NCBI GenBank assembly: GCA_900314925.1
Contig: OMXC01000011.1
Span: 124,001-188,000 of the forward strand
DNA from: an uncultured Bacteroidales bacterium
GTDB lineage: Bacteria > Bacteroidota > Bacteroidia > Bacteroidales > P3
DNA: 64,000 nucleotides
Direction of reading: 5' to 3'
A program made the translations under genes and the position numbers. Shown here piece by piece: positions 1 to 10,056 of this stretch. Under the pieces are notes generated by a model. It worked only from the letters and a program-made list of their open reading frames with translations, had not been told where the DNA came from and ran no database searches. How positions within the stretch are numbered: the first letter of the stretch is position 1; each line of letters begins with the position of its first letter.

Positions 1-111
1 CCGGCGGGCTACCAGCCCTCCTACTGGATCGTCGTCGCGGGCTTCGCCTACATCCTCTTCTACGCCCTCGCCGGCTCCAAACCCACCGGCCGCGGCGCCA
101 AGACCGTGTAG
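1..111 (+). CDS. C-terminal end of an MFS sugar transporter (FucP-like), partial
   Basis: The window opens inside a reading frame that runs to a TAG at 109-111. The 36 visible residues form one hydrophobic segment (YWIVVAGFAYILFYALAG) followed by a short basic tail ending GAKTV. A last transmembrane helix of this kind, preceded by GYQPS, is typical of the FucP/GluP branch of sugar:proton symporters in Bacteroidales. That family assignment is an inference from a short tail; any polytopic permease with a similar last helix would fit. The gene ends in a strong intrinsic terminator, so it is not cotranscribed with the adhesin downstream. Confidence 0.45.
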   Translation, partial: PAGYQPSYWIVVAGFAYILFYALAGSKPTGRGAKTV

Positions 112-131
112 GCCCCGCCACTCAAACCCCC

Positions 132-169
132 AACCGCCTCCTCCCGCCCGGGACGAGGCGGTTTTTTTT
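132..169 (+). terminator. Intrinsic terminator after the transporter
   Basis: AACCGCCTC (132-140) pairs with GAGGCGGTT (155-163) around a GC-rich loop, and the T run extends to 169. It lies about 20 bases after the transporter stop. Confidence 0.85.
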
Positions 170-206
170 GCCCGTCCCTTCGCTCCCCCTTCGCTCCTCC
201 GACGCC

Positions 207-296
207 ATTTCTACGGTATTTCTACGGTATTTCTTCAGTGAAAAGCGTAGAAATACCGTAGAAATACCGTAGAAATGCCGTAGGGACTCCGTACCG
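207..296 (+). repeat. Intergenic palindrome of the TACGG/CTTCAGTG family, copy A
   Basis: Two perfect 28-bp inverted arms (207-234 and 249-276) are built from repeats of TTTCTACGGTA, with a loop containing TCAGTG. They are followed by GCCGTAGGGACTCCGTACCGG. The right flank matches the right flank of copy C near 63.95 kb, and a third relative lies near 52.9 kb. No coding potential was seen. The rest of 170-378 holds nothing else recognised. Confidence 0.8.
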
Positions 297-377
297 GAAA
301 GGTGCCGAATGTAACCAAAATTAACATAATGCCGCTTTGCGCTGCGATAAAAAAAATGTTAAAAGTGAAAAAAACAC

Positions 378-408
378 TTGCTTTTTTCAAATCGTATCTG
401 TAAGTTTG
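378..408 (+). promoter_or_regulatory. Bacteroidetes-type promoter for the giant adhesin
   Basis: TTG at 378-380 and TAAGTTTG at 401-408 are 20 bases apart, matching the TTTG/TAnnTTTG consensus. The leader to the ATG at 479 is about 65 bases. Confidence 0.6.
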
Positions 409-478
409 TGGGTGCCTTTTGAAAAGAGGTTTTGCAATTAGACACTGAAAATCAAGTTAAACCAAAATATCTAACATC

Positions 479-1417
479 ATGAAAAAAACATTTACCCATT
501 TGGGAATGTTACTGCTGGCGGCGCTGATGCTGTTGCCGACGGTGGCGACATCCCAGCAGACGACGGTGACCATCGGCAACTGGTCTTCGACCACGAAGAA
601 CAGCGTCACCTTCAGCAACAATTACTACAAGAATTCGTACAACCAGACGCTATACTCGAGCGCCGAGGTCGGCGATGCGGGCTACATCAGAGCCATGATT
701 CTCGACAACCGAAGCACGGGGGCTGTGACTCATGACACTATCTGCGTGTGGCTCGGCCATGCCAGCGTCACAACTTTCGCATCCACCACGGCGTGGATAC
801 CGGAGAGCCAGCTGACGCTGGTGTACAGCGGCTCCAACTTCACCATACCGGCCGAGAACGGGGAGTTTCCCATCGTCTTCAACACCCCGTTCCAATATGA
901 CGGTACCAGCAATCTGGTGGTTGTGGTGGCCAAGAGGTCGTCGACCTACAATACGAATACCCAGTTCGCGTATACGAGCACCACCAATGCTGCTCTTTAC
1001 AGGCAGAACGACAGCGATACATCCTACTTCCACGCCCCTTCGTCTTCGACGACCGGCACGCGCGGTGTGTACAAGGGCAACCTCAAACTCATCAAGACCC
1101 CTACAGCCACCGAGAGTCTGTGCATGAACATTGCCGGCCTGAGGGTGTCGAGTGTTGACGTGGGCAGCATCACTGTGCAGTGGGACGAGTTGGTCGGCGC
1201 CACCTACGAGGTGGCCTGCGAGGAGCTGTCGCTGAACCCCACTTCTGCTTCGGTCATTGCGGAATCTGTAGCGGCACCTCGCACACCTTCACCAACCTCT
1301 CACCCAACACCACCTACCGTGTCTTTGCCCGTGCCCTGTGCGGCGGCGAGACCCCTTCGGGGTGGGATTCGCTCACCGTGGCCACCACGCCTGAACCCGT
1401 TTCACTGCCATTCTTAA
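479..1417 (+). CDS. N-terminal part of a giant T9SS-exported FN3/adhesin protein (frameshifted)
   Basis: The product begins with a Sec signal peptide (MKKTFTHLGMLLLAALMLLP, cleavage near ATSQQ). Residues 27-205 form a beta-rich domain that is repeated later in the long downstream frame (about residues 1167-1360 there). An FN3 domain then starts at LCMNIAGLRV. Around nucleotides 1237-1275 the FN3 sequence stops making sense in this frame and continues in the frame beginning at 1180 (SGTSHTFTNLSPNTTYRV). The last 70 or so residues (proline/arginine-rich) are therefore out-of-frame readthrough. A CCCC run at 1237-1240 is a plausible indel point. This fragment and the next feature are most likely one gene, 479-9777. 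Confidence 0.8.
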   Translation: MKKTFTHLGMLLLAALMLLPTVATSQQTTVTIGNWSSTTKNSVTFSNNYYKNSYNQTLYSSAEVGDAGYIRAMILDNRSTGAVTHDTICVWLGHASVTTFASTTAWIPESQLTLVYSGSNFTIPAENGEFPIVFNTPFQYDGTSNLVVVVAKRSSTYNTNTQFAYTSTTNAALYRQNDSDTSYFHAPSSSTTGTRGVYKGNLKLIKTPTATESLCMNIAGLRVSSVDVGSITVQWDELVGATYEVACEELSLNPTSASVIAESVAAPRTPSPTSHPTPPTVSLPVPCAAARPLRGGIRSPWPPRLNPFHCHS

Positions 1418-4400
1418 CCGACTTCGAGGACGACAACGACGACGCGCAGTGGACGCTGCGTAACTATGACGCCACGCACAACCAGTGGTGCATTGGCGGC
1501 GCCGCCTATGCCGGCAGCGACGAGGAGGGCCGCAGCCTCTACATCACCAACAATACCACCACTCTCGCCAACGCCTACAGCAACACCACGGTACGCGTCT
1601 TCGCTGCCATGCTGCTCAATTTCAGCGACGAGGGTTCCTATGACGTTTCCTACGACTGGCGCTGCCAGGGCAGCACGACAGTGGCCTACATGCGCGCCAT
1701 GCTGATACCTGCCAGCCAGTGGGACAACTACACCGCTGCTACGTCGACCATGACGGGCCTCAGTGCCTCGGCGGTGCCTGCTGGCGTCATTGCCGTCGAC
1801 GGCGGCTCGAAACTCAACTTGCAGAGCACGTGGCAGCACTTTGCCACCACGGCCGTAGTGCCCGATGCCGGCAACTACTATCTTGCTTTCTACTGGGTCA
1901 ACAGCACCACCGCTGCGGCCAATCCGCCTGCGGCTGTGGACAACATCAGCGTGCAGGCCTCCACGTGCTATGCCCCCGCCACTGTCACTGCTACGGACAT
2001 CACCAGAGCGTCGACCACGCTGAACGTGAACCACGACGAGGCCACCACCTTCATGCTTCTGCTGCGTGCCAGAGGCGACGAAGCCTACGATACGGTGAAC
2101 ATCGGTTCAACCCACGACTTGCAGGGGCTGCGTTTCGGCACCACGTATGAGGGAATGGTGTATACCCTCTGTGGTGACGACACGAGCAACACTGCCACCG
2201 AATTCAGCTTCACCACCTCCTGCATTGAGCTGACGGAGACCGAGCTGCCCTACTTCGAGGACTTCGAGTCCTACGGCACCGGCACCTCGCAGGCCATCAG
2301 CCCCTGCTGGCACAAGGGTGTCTTCGGCAGCACCACCAGCTATCCTTACCCCTACAGCACGGCTGCCATCAACGGCCAGCGCGGCCTGTACTTCTATTCC
2401 ATCAAGACATCTTCAACCTCGAGTGCCTCGTGGGTGGCGCTGCCCGCCATCGACGAGACGCTGGACGTCAGAGACCTGATGGTGGAGTTTCTGATGAAGC
2501 GCAGTTCCTCGGCCACCAACACCAGCACCACCACCTACAGCTGCCGTGTGATGGTAGGTCTGGCCGACTCGTTGGCGTTTGCTTCTGCCGAAGATGTGGA
2601 CACGTTGGTTGACTGGATAGATACGCTGGACATGTCGACCGAGCCCGCCAGCGCCATTAGCCACCAGGAAGTGAGCTTCGCCGGCTACACCGGCACGGGC
2701 CGCTATGTGGTTTTCTATGTTCCCACACCGCAGCAGCAGACGTCGAGCAATTACACAACGGTATATCTTGACGACATCAACCTGATGCTCATCCCGTCGT
2801 GCTACAAGCCAGTGGAATTGGTGGCCTCCAACCGCAGCCATGAGGAGGTGAGTCTCAGCTGGACACCTGACGAGCGCACCGCCAACCCGACGGCATGGGT
2901 GGTGGAGTACGGTCCTGCTGGCTTCACCCCCGGCGAGGGCACCGAGGAGAGTGTCACCGACACATTTGTCACCGTCACCGGCCTCAATCCCAACACGGAA
3001 TATGACTTCTATGTGGTTGCCAACTGCGGCAATGCCGTCAGCGACGCGCGCCTGCTGAGCGTCACCACTCACTGCAGCCCGATAGAGGCGCTGCCCTACA
3101 GCGAAGACTTCGAGGCCTACGCTTCGGGTGCTACCAACCCCATCGACCCCTGCTGGACGAAAGATCACATAGGCGGTACCACAAACTATCCATATCCCTA
3201 TTCGACCAGCGCCATCAACGGTGAGCGCAGCCTTTATTTCTACAGTTTCACGCCGTCGTCGACATCTACGACGGCCCCGTATTACTGCTATGCCGCGCTG
3301 CCCGCCTTCAGCGCCTCGATCAATCAGCTTGGACTGAGTTTCAACATGAAGCGCTACACCGGCTCTACCGCCACCTACTTCAGCCAGCTGGTTGTTGGTG
3401 TGATGGAGAATGCCGACGACATAAGCACATTCGACACCGTGCAGGTTTTCGACCTCACGGACGAGGAACCGTCCACGGTGGAGAACCTGTACGTGGACTT
3501 TGGCGAGTATGAGGGCGACGGCCTTTACATAGCCCTTGTGGCCCCCTGTCCTCCCGAGTCGACGGCGGCACGCTACAACGTATTTTATATTGATGACGTT
3601 ATTGTTGACATGACGCCGGGCTGCCCGCGTGCGCAGGGTATCAGTGTCAATGGTATAACCCAGGGGAGTGCCACTATTGTGGTCTCGGACAGCAATGATG
3701 TCGGCAACTATATTGTCACCGTAAAGAATCTCGATGACACAATGGAGGCAGACATCGTAGAGACTTTCTCCGACAGTACGTATACTATCACAGACCTTAT
3801 GCCAAACACTCAGTATCGGATCAGCATGGTCACCGACTGCGATGATGGCACCTATACCATCCCCTTTGAGATTGAATTCCGCACCGCCTGCACGCCGATA
3901 GCTACCGAGGATCTGCCCTATATCGAGGATTTCGAGACCTACTCTACAGGCGCGGCCAACCCCATAAGCCCCTGTTGGACCAAGGGCGTCATGGGCTCCA
4001 CGACGCAGTATCCTTATCCATACAGCACGGCGGCCATACATGGCAGCATGGGTCTGTACTTCTATTCCACCTCGGCTCTTAACTGCTATGCGGCGTTGCC
4101 GTTGTTTGAGGAGCCTCTGGGCAACCTGCAGGTGTCATTCAGCGTGAAGCACTCCAGTACGGCAAGCTACAAGCTGCAGTTCTACCTCGGTGTGATGAGC
4201 GACCCCAACGACCTGTCAACCTTCGACACACTGCAGTTTGTCGACCTCTCCACAGAACCTGCTTCCTCAACACACCGCCTCAACTTCTCCCTCTTTGGCT
4301 ACGTGGGTCAGGGCAATATGGCTATTCTGCTGCCCCGTATGACATCCAGCAGCACCTACAATACTGTCTATCTGGACAGCATTGTTGTTGAGCTGCTGCC

Positions 4401-7400
4401 CAACTGCGTATGGCCCGAGAACCTGGTTGCAAGCGGGATCGGCTCCGACAATGTGACATTGAACTGGATGGGCAATGCCGACAGCTATGAGGTTGAGTAT
4501 GCCGACAATGCGGCTTTCACCGGTGCATCCACGGTCGTTGCCAACGACACCACCGTCACCATTGGCAACCTCAACGATTACACGGCCTACTGGTTCCGCG
4601 TGCGCGGTATCTGCGGCAGTACCGACACCAGCGACTGGAGCGCTACCCTGCAGGCCATCACCAATGTGGACTGTGGTGGCGACGACAACATCAACATCAT
4701 AGATACCATAGGCCGCGGCACATCGAGCGGCTACACGTATGCCTTCTACAGCTACAGCTCCTATCCCAGGGCTTTCACCACTTCGCTGTTCACGGCTCAG
4801 GAACTTATGGATATGGGCCTGCTTTCCAACAACCGCATCAACGGCATCAAACTGCACAGCGGCACCACTGGCGGCACCATCCGCAAAGCCAAGATATATG
4901 TGGCCGAGACAACGCTTGAGGCTTTCAATACGCCTGTGGCCAACGACACTGTGGACCGCAACACCATGACTCTCGTCTACAGCGGCGACCTTGAAGTGGC
5001 ACCCAACAGCTGGGTTGACATACCCTTCAATGCACCGTTCAACTACAGCGGCGCCAGCAACCTTTTGATTAGTTTCGTGCGCGACACTGTGGCCACGGCC
5101 AATGTGACGTTCTACTACACATCAACCTCGCCCGACTACCGCTCGGCCTACTTCTACGTGTCAAGCACCGGCACCACATACGGCAGTGGTACGCGCACCT
5201 ACAGCAGGCCCAATGTGGTCTTCAACATTTGCACCGAAGTGCCCACCTGCATGCGTCCCTCCGAGGTGTCTGTGCCGGAGTGTACCGACACGATGGCCAC
5301 TATCACGTGGACCGGCAACTCGCAGAGCTATGAGTTCCTGCTCAGCACAGCGGCTGTGAATCCCGACACGCTGGACAACCCGGCCTTTATCACCGTCAGC
5401 GACGACAGCATCACTCTCAATGGGCTTTCGGCCAGCACCACCTACTACGTCTATGTGCGCGGTGTCTGCGGCAACGACCGCTCCGACTGGAGCATGGAGG
5501 CTTCTTTCCAGACCAAGTGTGCTCCCATGCCGCTGCCCTACAGTGAAGATTTCGAGGCCTACAGCTCTGGCTCCAGCTATCCCATCAACCTCTGTTGGAC
5601 CAAGGGCACCAACTCCGCTACAGCATACCCCTATCCATACAGCACCAACGCCGTCAACGGCAGCCGCAGCCTCTACTTCTACGGTCAGCGCACAAGCACG
5701 GCGGCCACCTACAGCTATGCCGCCCTGCCTCTGTTCGAGGACAGCGTGAAGAACCTCTCGCTCTCGTTCAGCGTGCGCCGCTACAATTCCACCGTGGCGT
5801 CCAATACTACGCGCCTTGTCATCGGCGTGATGGCCAACCCCGGCGACATAGCCACCTTCGAGCCTATGGACACCCTCGACCTTCACGACGAGACTCCCGG
5901 CAGCATCCATGGCTACGAGTACTTCTTCAACAACTACACCGGCAACGGCATGTACATAGCCCTCTACAGCGGCGACTTGCCTCTCTACGGCACCGCCACC
6001 ACTACAACCAACTATGCCTATGTGGACGATATATTGGTTGACCGCATACCTTCTTGCATGCGTCCGGGCAACGTCACCGTGTCTGCCATCACACAAACCT
6101 CCGCCACCGTGCATTGGAGCGGCTCGGCTCCTGCCTACGAGGTCGAGTATGGTCCGCGTGGCTACAACCACGTCCGCGGCGTCACTCTCAATACCACTGC
6201 CGACAGCATGGTGCTGACGGGGCTGGTCAATTCTACCGAATATGACGTGTATGTGCGTGGCGTGTGCGAGGGCGACGACTACAGCGTGTGGTCATTCACG
6301 CAGACATTCGCCACCGAGTGCGGCCCCAACCCGTTGCCCATGGTCTTCGACCCGGACAACTATGCCACCGGCACCACCGCAGCTCTGCCAATCTGCTGGA
6401 CGCGCACCAACAACGCCACAGGCACCACAAACTACTACCCCTACATCAACTCCAGCTCCACCAATGCCCACACCGGCAGCAATACGTTGTACTTCTATGT
6501 GACCGGTACAGCTGGCTACGCCAACGACGAGATCATGGCCTTCCCGGAGATTGACACCGTCAACTTCCCGATGAACCGCGTGGAGGTGAGCCTCTGGGCC
6601 AAAGCCTCCTACAACAACCGTCCGCTGGTTGTCGGCGTCATGACAGACCCGGCCGACATGTCCACCTTCCAGCCTGTCGACACCCTGCGCCTGACCACCA
6701 CCAGCACCGAATACACCGTTGTTTTCGACGGCTTCACCGGCAACGGCGCCTATGTAGCCCTGCGCACTTGGCGCGATTCAACCGTCAGCGTCTACCTCTA
6801 TGTCGACGATATCCGCATAGGCCAGATATCGGCTTGTCCGCGTGCCTACGACCTCGTCGCCGAAGACGCTACACAGAACTCCGTTGTCCTGCGCTGGTCC
6901 GACACAATCGGCTCTACCAGCTGGGTGGTGAGCTATAAGGCAGACACCTCAGACACCTGGATTGAGGCCACCGCCACCACCAACCCCTACACCCTCTACA
7001 ACCTTGACGTCTCCACATGCTACTCATACCGTGTGGCACCCATGTGCGCCGACGGCGAGCGTGCCGACTGGAGCCGCGAGACCATGAGCTTCTGCACCTC
7101 GCAGGTGCCAGCCACTGTGCCCTACAGCTACGACTTCGAGGATGCCGCCGAATGGCAGAACTGGCAGACCGCCAGTAACAACACTGTCGGCTGGTACCGT
7201 GGCAGCGTGGCGCAGTACAACAACACCAACGCCGCCTACCTCAGTGCCGACGGCGGTGCCACCCACTCGTGGAACATGCTCTCCGTCACCAACGCCGTCA
7301 TGTACCGCGACATTGACTTCGGCCCCGCGGAGCACAGCTATCAGCTCACTTTCGACGTTTACCTCGGCGGCACCATAGGTCACAGCTACGATGGTGTCTC

Positions 7401-9777
7401 TGTCATACTCACAGACCCCACGCAGCCTGTTGTTCCTGTATCCACGAACATCACCTCGCCTTGGGGCCATGTGAACGATGTGGCCTTGGCAACTGTGCGC
7501 CACGACACCCTCTGGGGAACCACCACAGTCTTCCTCGATAATGTCAGCGGCATCAAGCGCTTGGCCTTCTATCATTTCAACCAGGCCACCGGCACCAACT
7601 ACGAGTATGAGAACAACCCCTCTGCCATAGACAACATCTCGCTCACCCTGATGGCTTGCGAACGTCCCGCCGACCTAGCTGTGGTATCCTACGACACCAT
7701 CCGCGCCACCCTCACCTGGCATGGCGACGACACCTCACGCTATGTCGTGGCCTACCGTGTGCGGGGCGCAGCTGTCTCCACCAACCGCTATGACACCGTC
7801 ACGGGCAACACCTACACTGCCACCGGCCTTACCGCCAACACCGACTACTACTGGTGGGTGAGCCGCATCTGCTCGCTCACGGCTGCGGACACCAACATCA
7901 GCCCATGGTCCTCTGTTGGTACCTTTAGCACTGCCTGCGCCGTCGTCAGCGTGGCCGACACCTTGCACGAGGGCTTCGAGAATGTCGAGGGCGTCAGCTA
8001 CGACTCGCCGGGCACCCTGCCTACATGCTGGAAGTCTTGGAACACCAGCACCAATACATCACCCGTCTATCCGCATGTTACCAACACTGGCCTTTACAGC
8101 TATTGGGTTGAGGGCAGCCAGGCTCTGACCATGACTGCCGGCCTCGCCACCAACGCCTACGGCAACAACAGTTTCGTGCGTCTTGTCGATATCGCCGAGC
8201 CCACGAGCAGCCTCACCATGTCATTCTGGATGTGCACCGAGAGCAGCTCCAGCGGCTATCTCGAGGTGGGCTACCTCACCGGCTCCGACTACGAGCGTGA
8301 CTTCGTGCCCGTCAAGCACATTGCCGCCAGCACGGCCACCATGCACTCCGGCAACGGCCTCCAGACGAACCACGGCATCTACGACACCGTCAGCTTCGCC
8401 TCGGCGCCAGCCGGTCGCTACCCGATAGTCTTCAAGTGGACCTACACCACCTCCTTCTACAGCGTCAGCATCGACGACGTCTATATCTGGACCTCCGCCG
8501 AGCCCTGCGACATGCCTGAAGACCCCGCCACCGTGGCTACACACAACAGCATTGCTCTCTCGTGGAGCGGCGTGGCCGACAGCTTCGAAGTGGCTATCAT
8601 CGAAGGTGAATGGCAGGAACCCGCGGGCGGCGTCATCGTCACCGGCAACAACTACACCTTCAACGGCCTCACGCCCAGCACTGCCTATATTGTGTGTGTC
8701 CGTTCCCTCTGCCCAATGGGCATGATGAGCGAGTGGGTGGCGGTCTCCGTGCTCACAGACCAGCAGCCCTGCCATGTGCCCACCGCCCTCGCGGTCTCCA
8801 GTATCGACTACACCTCCGCCGTCGTGACCTTCACGCCTGGCACCGAGCAGAACGCATGGGAGCTCCACGTCACGGGTCCCAGCCTTGACCGCTACGACAC
8901 CCTCGCTTCCGCTACCCACACCCTCTCGGGCCTCGCCCCGGCCATGGCCTATCAGGTGGCTGTCCGCGCCCTCTGCGGCGAGCAGCTCGCCAGCCCCTGG
9001 AGCGACACCGTCACCTTCAGCACGCTCAGCTGTGACGTTGTGCAGGGTGTCACCGTGACCGACATCACGGGCACCACGGCCCGCGTCAGCTGGACCTCCA
9101 CCGGCGCCGCCTCCTACATAGTCTCCTACGGCTATCAGGGCTCAAGCCAGAACGAGGGCACCCAGGTCACCGCCAGCACCAACAGCGTGGTGCTCACAGG
9201 CCTTGACAACGAGACCAGCTACGACGTCTATGTCCGCTCGGTCTGCGCCGACGGCATCATGAGCGTCTGGAGCAGTGTGGCCAACTTCACCACCACCTCT
9301 GGCTCCGGCCCCGAACCTACCTACTACACCATCACCGTCCTCGCCAACAACAACGACTGGGGCACCGTCAGCGGCGGCGGCTCGTTCCTTGAGAACACCA
9401 CCACCACCATCAGCGCTACGGCCAACCAGGGCTACCACTTCGTGCAGTGGCAGGACGGCAACACCGACAACCCGCGCACCATCACCGTCACCGCCGACAT
9501 GACCTACACGGCCACCTTCGCCGACGGTGTTGGCATCGACGAAGTGAGCCTCGACGAGGTGAGCCTCTACCCGAACCCCGCCACCAGCACCGTCACCGTG
9601 CGTGCTAACGGCATGGAGCAGGTGAGCATCATCGACCTCAACGGCCGCACCGTGATGACGCAGCGCGTCGACAGCCAGACCGCCACCTTCGACCTCAGCG
9701 CGCTGGCCAAGGGAACCTACTTCGTCCGCATCGTCGGCGAGCAGGCCGCCGCGGTCCGCAAGCTCGTGGTGAAGTAA
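1180..9777 (+). CDS. Giant multidomain adhesin: FN3 and cleaved-adhesin repeats, T9SS sorting domain
   Basis: This frame holds about 2,860 codons, but its true N-terminus is the preceding feature; the genuine sequence here starts near nucleotide 1265. About eight choice-of-anchor J (cleaved adhesin) modules alternate with FN3 modules. The J modules begin LPYxEDFExY and carry a CW pair (near residues 76, 356, 637, 912, 1451, 1717, 1980 and 2262). The FN3 modules start with a conserved Cys-x2-P and end YDVYVRGVCG-like. One domain near 1167-1360 resembles the mature N-terminus. The C-terminus has a bacterial repeat domain (about 2714-2785, WGTVSGGG and GYHFVQWQDG), then a type A T9SS sorting domain (YPNPATSTVTV near 2795, ending VRKLVVK). 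The family is exported through the outer membrane by the T9SS and attached to the surface or released. Ligand unknown. It is monocistronic, with its own promoter and terminator. Confidence 0.9.
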   Translation: MGRVGRRHLRGGLRGAVAEPHFCFGHCGICSGTSHTFTNLSPNTTYRVFARALCGGETPSGWDSLTVATTPEPVSLPFLTDFEDDNDDAQWTLRNYDATHNQWCIGGAAYAGSDEEGRSLYITNNTTTLANAYSNTTVRVFAAMLLNFSDEGSYDVSYDWRCQGSTTVAYMRAMLIPASQWDNYTAATSTMTGLSASAVPAGVIAVDGGSKLNLQSTWQHFATTAVVPDAGNYYLAFYWVNSTTAAANPPAAVDNISVQASTCYAPATVTATDITRASTTLNVNHDEATTFMLLLRARGDEAYDTVNIGSTHDLQGLRFGTTYEGMVYTLCGDDTSNTATEFSFTTSCIELTETELPYFEDFESYGTGTSQAISPCWHKGVFGSTTSYPYPYSTAAINGQRGLYFYSIKTSSTSSASWVALPAIDETLDVRDLMVEFLMKRSSSATNTSTTTYSCRVMVGLADSLAFASAEDVDTLVDWIDTLDMSTEPASAISHQEVSFAGYTGTGRYVVFYVPTPQQQTSSNYTTVYLDDINLMLIPSCYKPVELVASNRSHEEVSLSWTPDERTANPTAWVVEYGPAGFTPGEGTEESVTDTFVTVTGLNPNTEYDFYVVANCGNAVSDARLLSVTTHCSPIEALPYSEDFEAYASGATNPIDPCWTKDHIGGTTNYPYPYSTSAINGERSLYFYSFTPSSTSTTAPYYCYAALPAFSASINQLGLSFNMKRYTGSTATYFSQLVVGVMENADDISTFDTVQVFDLTDEEPSTVENLYVDFGEYEGDGLYIALVAPCPPESTAARYNVFYIDDVIVDMTPGCPRAQGISVNGITQGSATIVVSDSNDVGNYIVTVKNLDDTMEADIVETFSDSTYTITDLMPNTQYRISMVTDCDDGTYTIPFEIEFRTACTPIATEDLPYIEDFETYSTGAANPISPCWTKGVMGSTTQYPYPYSTAAIHGSMGLYFYSTSALNCYAALPLFEEPLGNLQVSFSVKHSSTASYKLQFYLGVMSDPNDLSTFDTLQFVDLSTEPASSTHRLNFSLFGYVGQGNMAILLPRMTSSSTYNTVYLDSIVVELLPNCVWPENLVASGIGSDNVTLNWMGNADSYEVEYADNAAFTGASTVVANDTTVTIGNLNDYTAYWFRVRGICGSTDTSDWSATLQAITNVDCGGDDNINIIDTIGRGTSSGYTYAFYSYSSYPRAFTTSLFTAQELMDMGLLSNNRINGIKLHSGTTGGTIRKAKIYVAETTLEAFNTPVANDTVDRNTMTLVYSGDLEVAPNSWVDIPFNAPFNYSGASNLLISFVRDTVATANVTFYYTSTSPDYRSAYFYVSSTGTTYGSGTRTYSRPNVVFNICTEVPTCMRPSEVSVPECTDTMATITWTGNSQSYEFLLSTAAVNPDTLDNPAFITVSDDSITLNGLSASTTYYVYVRGVCGNDRSDWSMEASFQTKCAPMPLPYSEDFEAYSSGSSYPINLCWTKGTNSATAYPYPYSTNAVNGSRSLYFYGQRTSTAATYSYAALPLFEDSVKNLSLSFSVRRYNSTVASNTTRLVIGVMANPGDIATFEPMDTLDLHDETPGSIHGYEYFFNNYTGNGMYIALYSGDLPLYGTATTTTNYAYVDDILVDRIPSCMRPGNVTVSAITQTSATVHWSGSAPAYEVEYGPRGYNHVRGVTLNTTADSMVLTGLVNSTEYDVYVRGVCEGDDYSVWSFTQTFATECGPNPLPMVFDPDNYATGTTAALPICWTRTNNATGTTNYYPYINSSSTNAHTGSNTLYFYVTGTAGYANDEIMAFPEIDTVNFPMNRVEVSLWAKASYNNRPLVVGVMTDPADMSTFQPVDTLRLTTTSTEYTVVFDGFTGNGAYVALRTWRDSTVSVYLYVDDIRIGQISACPRAYDLVAEDATQNSVVLRWSDTIGSTSWVVSYKADTSDTWIEATATTNPYTLYNLDVSTCYSYRVAPMCADGERADWSRETMSFCTSQVPATVPYSYDFEDAAEWQNWQTASNNTVGWYRGSVAQYNNTNAAYLSADGGATHSWNMLSVTNAVMYRDIDFGPAEHSYQLTFDVYLGGTIGHSYDGVSVILTDPTQPVVPVSTNITSPWGHVNDVALATVRHDTLWGTTTVFLDNVSGIKRLAFYHFNQATGTNYEYENNPSAIDNISLTLMACERPADLAVVSYDTIRATLTWHGDDTSRYVVAYRVRGAAVSTNRYDTVTGNTYTATGLTANTDYYWWVSRICSLTAADTNISPWSSVGTFSTACAVVSVADTLHEGFENVEGVSYDSPGTLPTCWKSWNTSTNTSPVYPHVTNTGLYSYWVEGSQALTMTAGLATNAYGNNSFVRLVDIAEPTSSLTMSFWMCTESSSSGYLEVGYLTGSDYERDFVPVKHIAASTATMHSGNGLQTNHGIYDTVSFASAPAGRYPIVFKWTYTTSFYSVSIDDVYIWTSAEPCDMPEDPATVATHNSIALSWSGVADSFEVAIIEGEWQEPAGGVIVTGNNYTFNGLTPSTAYIVCVRSLCPMGMMSEWVAVSVLTDQQPCHVPTALAVSSIDYTSAVVTFTPGTEQNAWELHVTGPSLDRYDTLASATHTLSGLAPAMAYQVAVRALCGEQLASPWSDTVTFSTLSCDVVQGVTVTDITGTTARVSWTSTGAASYIVSYGYQGSSQNEGTQVTASTNSVVLTGLDNETSYDVYVRSVCADGIMSVWSSVANFTTTSGSGPEPTYYTITVLANNNDWGTVSGGGSFLENTTTTISATANQGYHFVQWQDGNTDNPRTITVTADMTYTATFADGVGIDEVSLDEVSLYPNPATSTVTVRANGMEQVSIIDLNGRTVMTQRVDSQTATFDLSALAKGTYFVRIVGEQAAAVRKLVVK

Positions 9778-9824
9778 CCATTCCGCCAACCACGGCTCCG
9801 GCATGCCGGAAGCCGACATTCTCG

Positions 9825-9859
9825 GGGAGAGGCACCTCTGCGGTGCCTCTCCCTTTTTT
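9825..9859 (+). terminator. Intrinsic terminator of the adhesin gene
   Basis: A perfect 12-bp stem, GGGAGAGGCACC (9825-9836) with GGTGCCTCTCCC (9842-9853), has a 5-base loop and is followed by TTTTTT. Confidence 0.9.
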
Positions 9860-9976
9860 GCGCTGACGCCTGCCCCCGTGTGGCCGCCGCCCTCCGCGCC
9901 ATGTCGCCATACCTGCCGCACAGGTGCCCCCAACTTTCTTAACAAAAGTTAAAAGTGCGGTTTTCTTGCAAAATAT

Positions 9977-10007
9977 TTTGCCAGTATCGGGAAAGTGTGT
10001 ATCTTTG
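9977..10007 (+). promoter_or_regulatory. Promoter of rpsO
   Basis: TTTG at 9977-9980, a 19-base spacer and TATCTTTG at 10000-10007 give a full Bacteroidetes promoter, leaving a leader of about 45 bases. Confidence 0.75.
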
Positions 10008-10056
10008 CATCCGATTTGAGAACGAAAACAAACAAAGAAAATAAACGTAACACGTT

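Noticed and set aside
2413..4041. Leftward open frames opposite the giant adhesin
   Set aside because: They are shadows created by repeated, codon-biased FN3 DNA; they lack signals and break at module boundaries.
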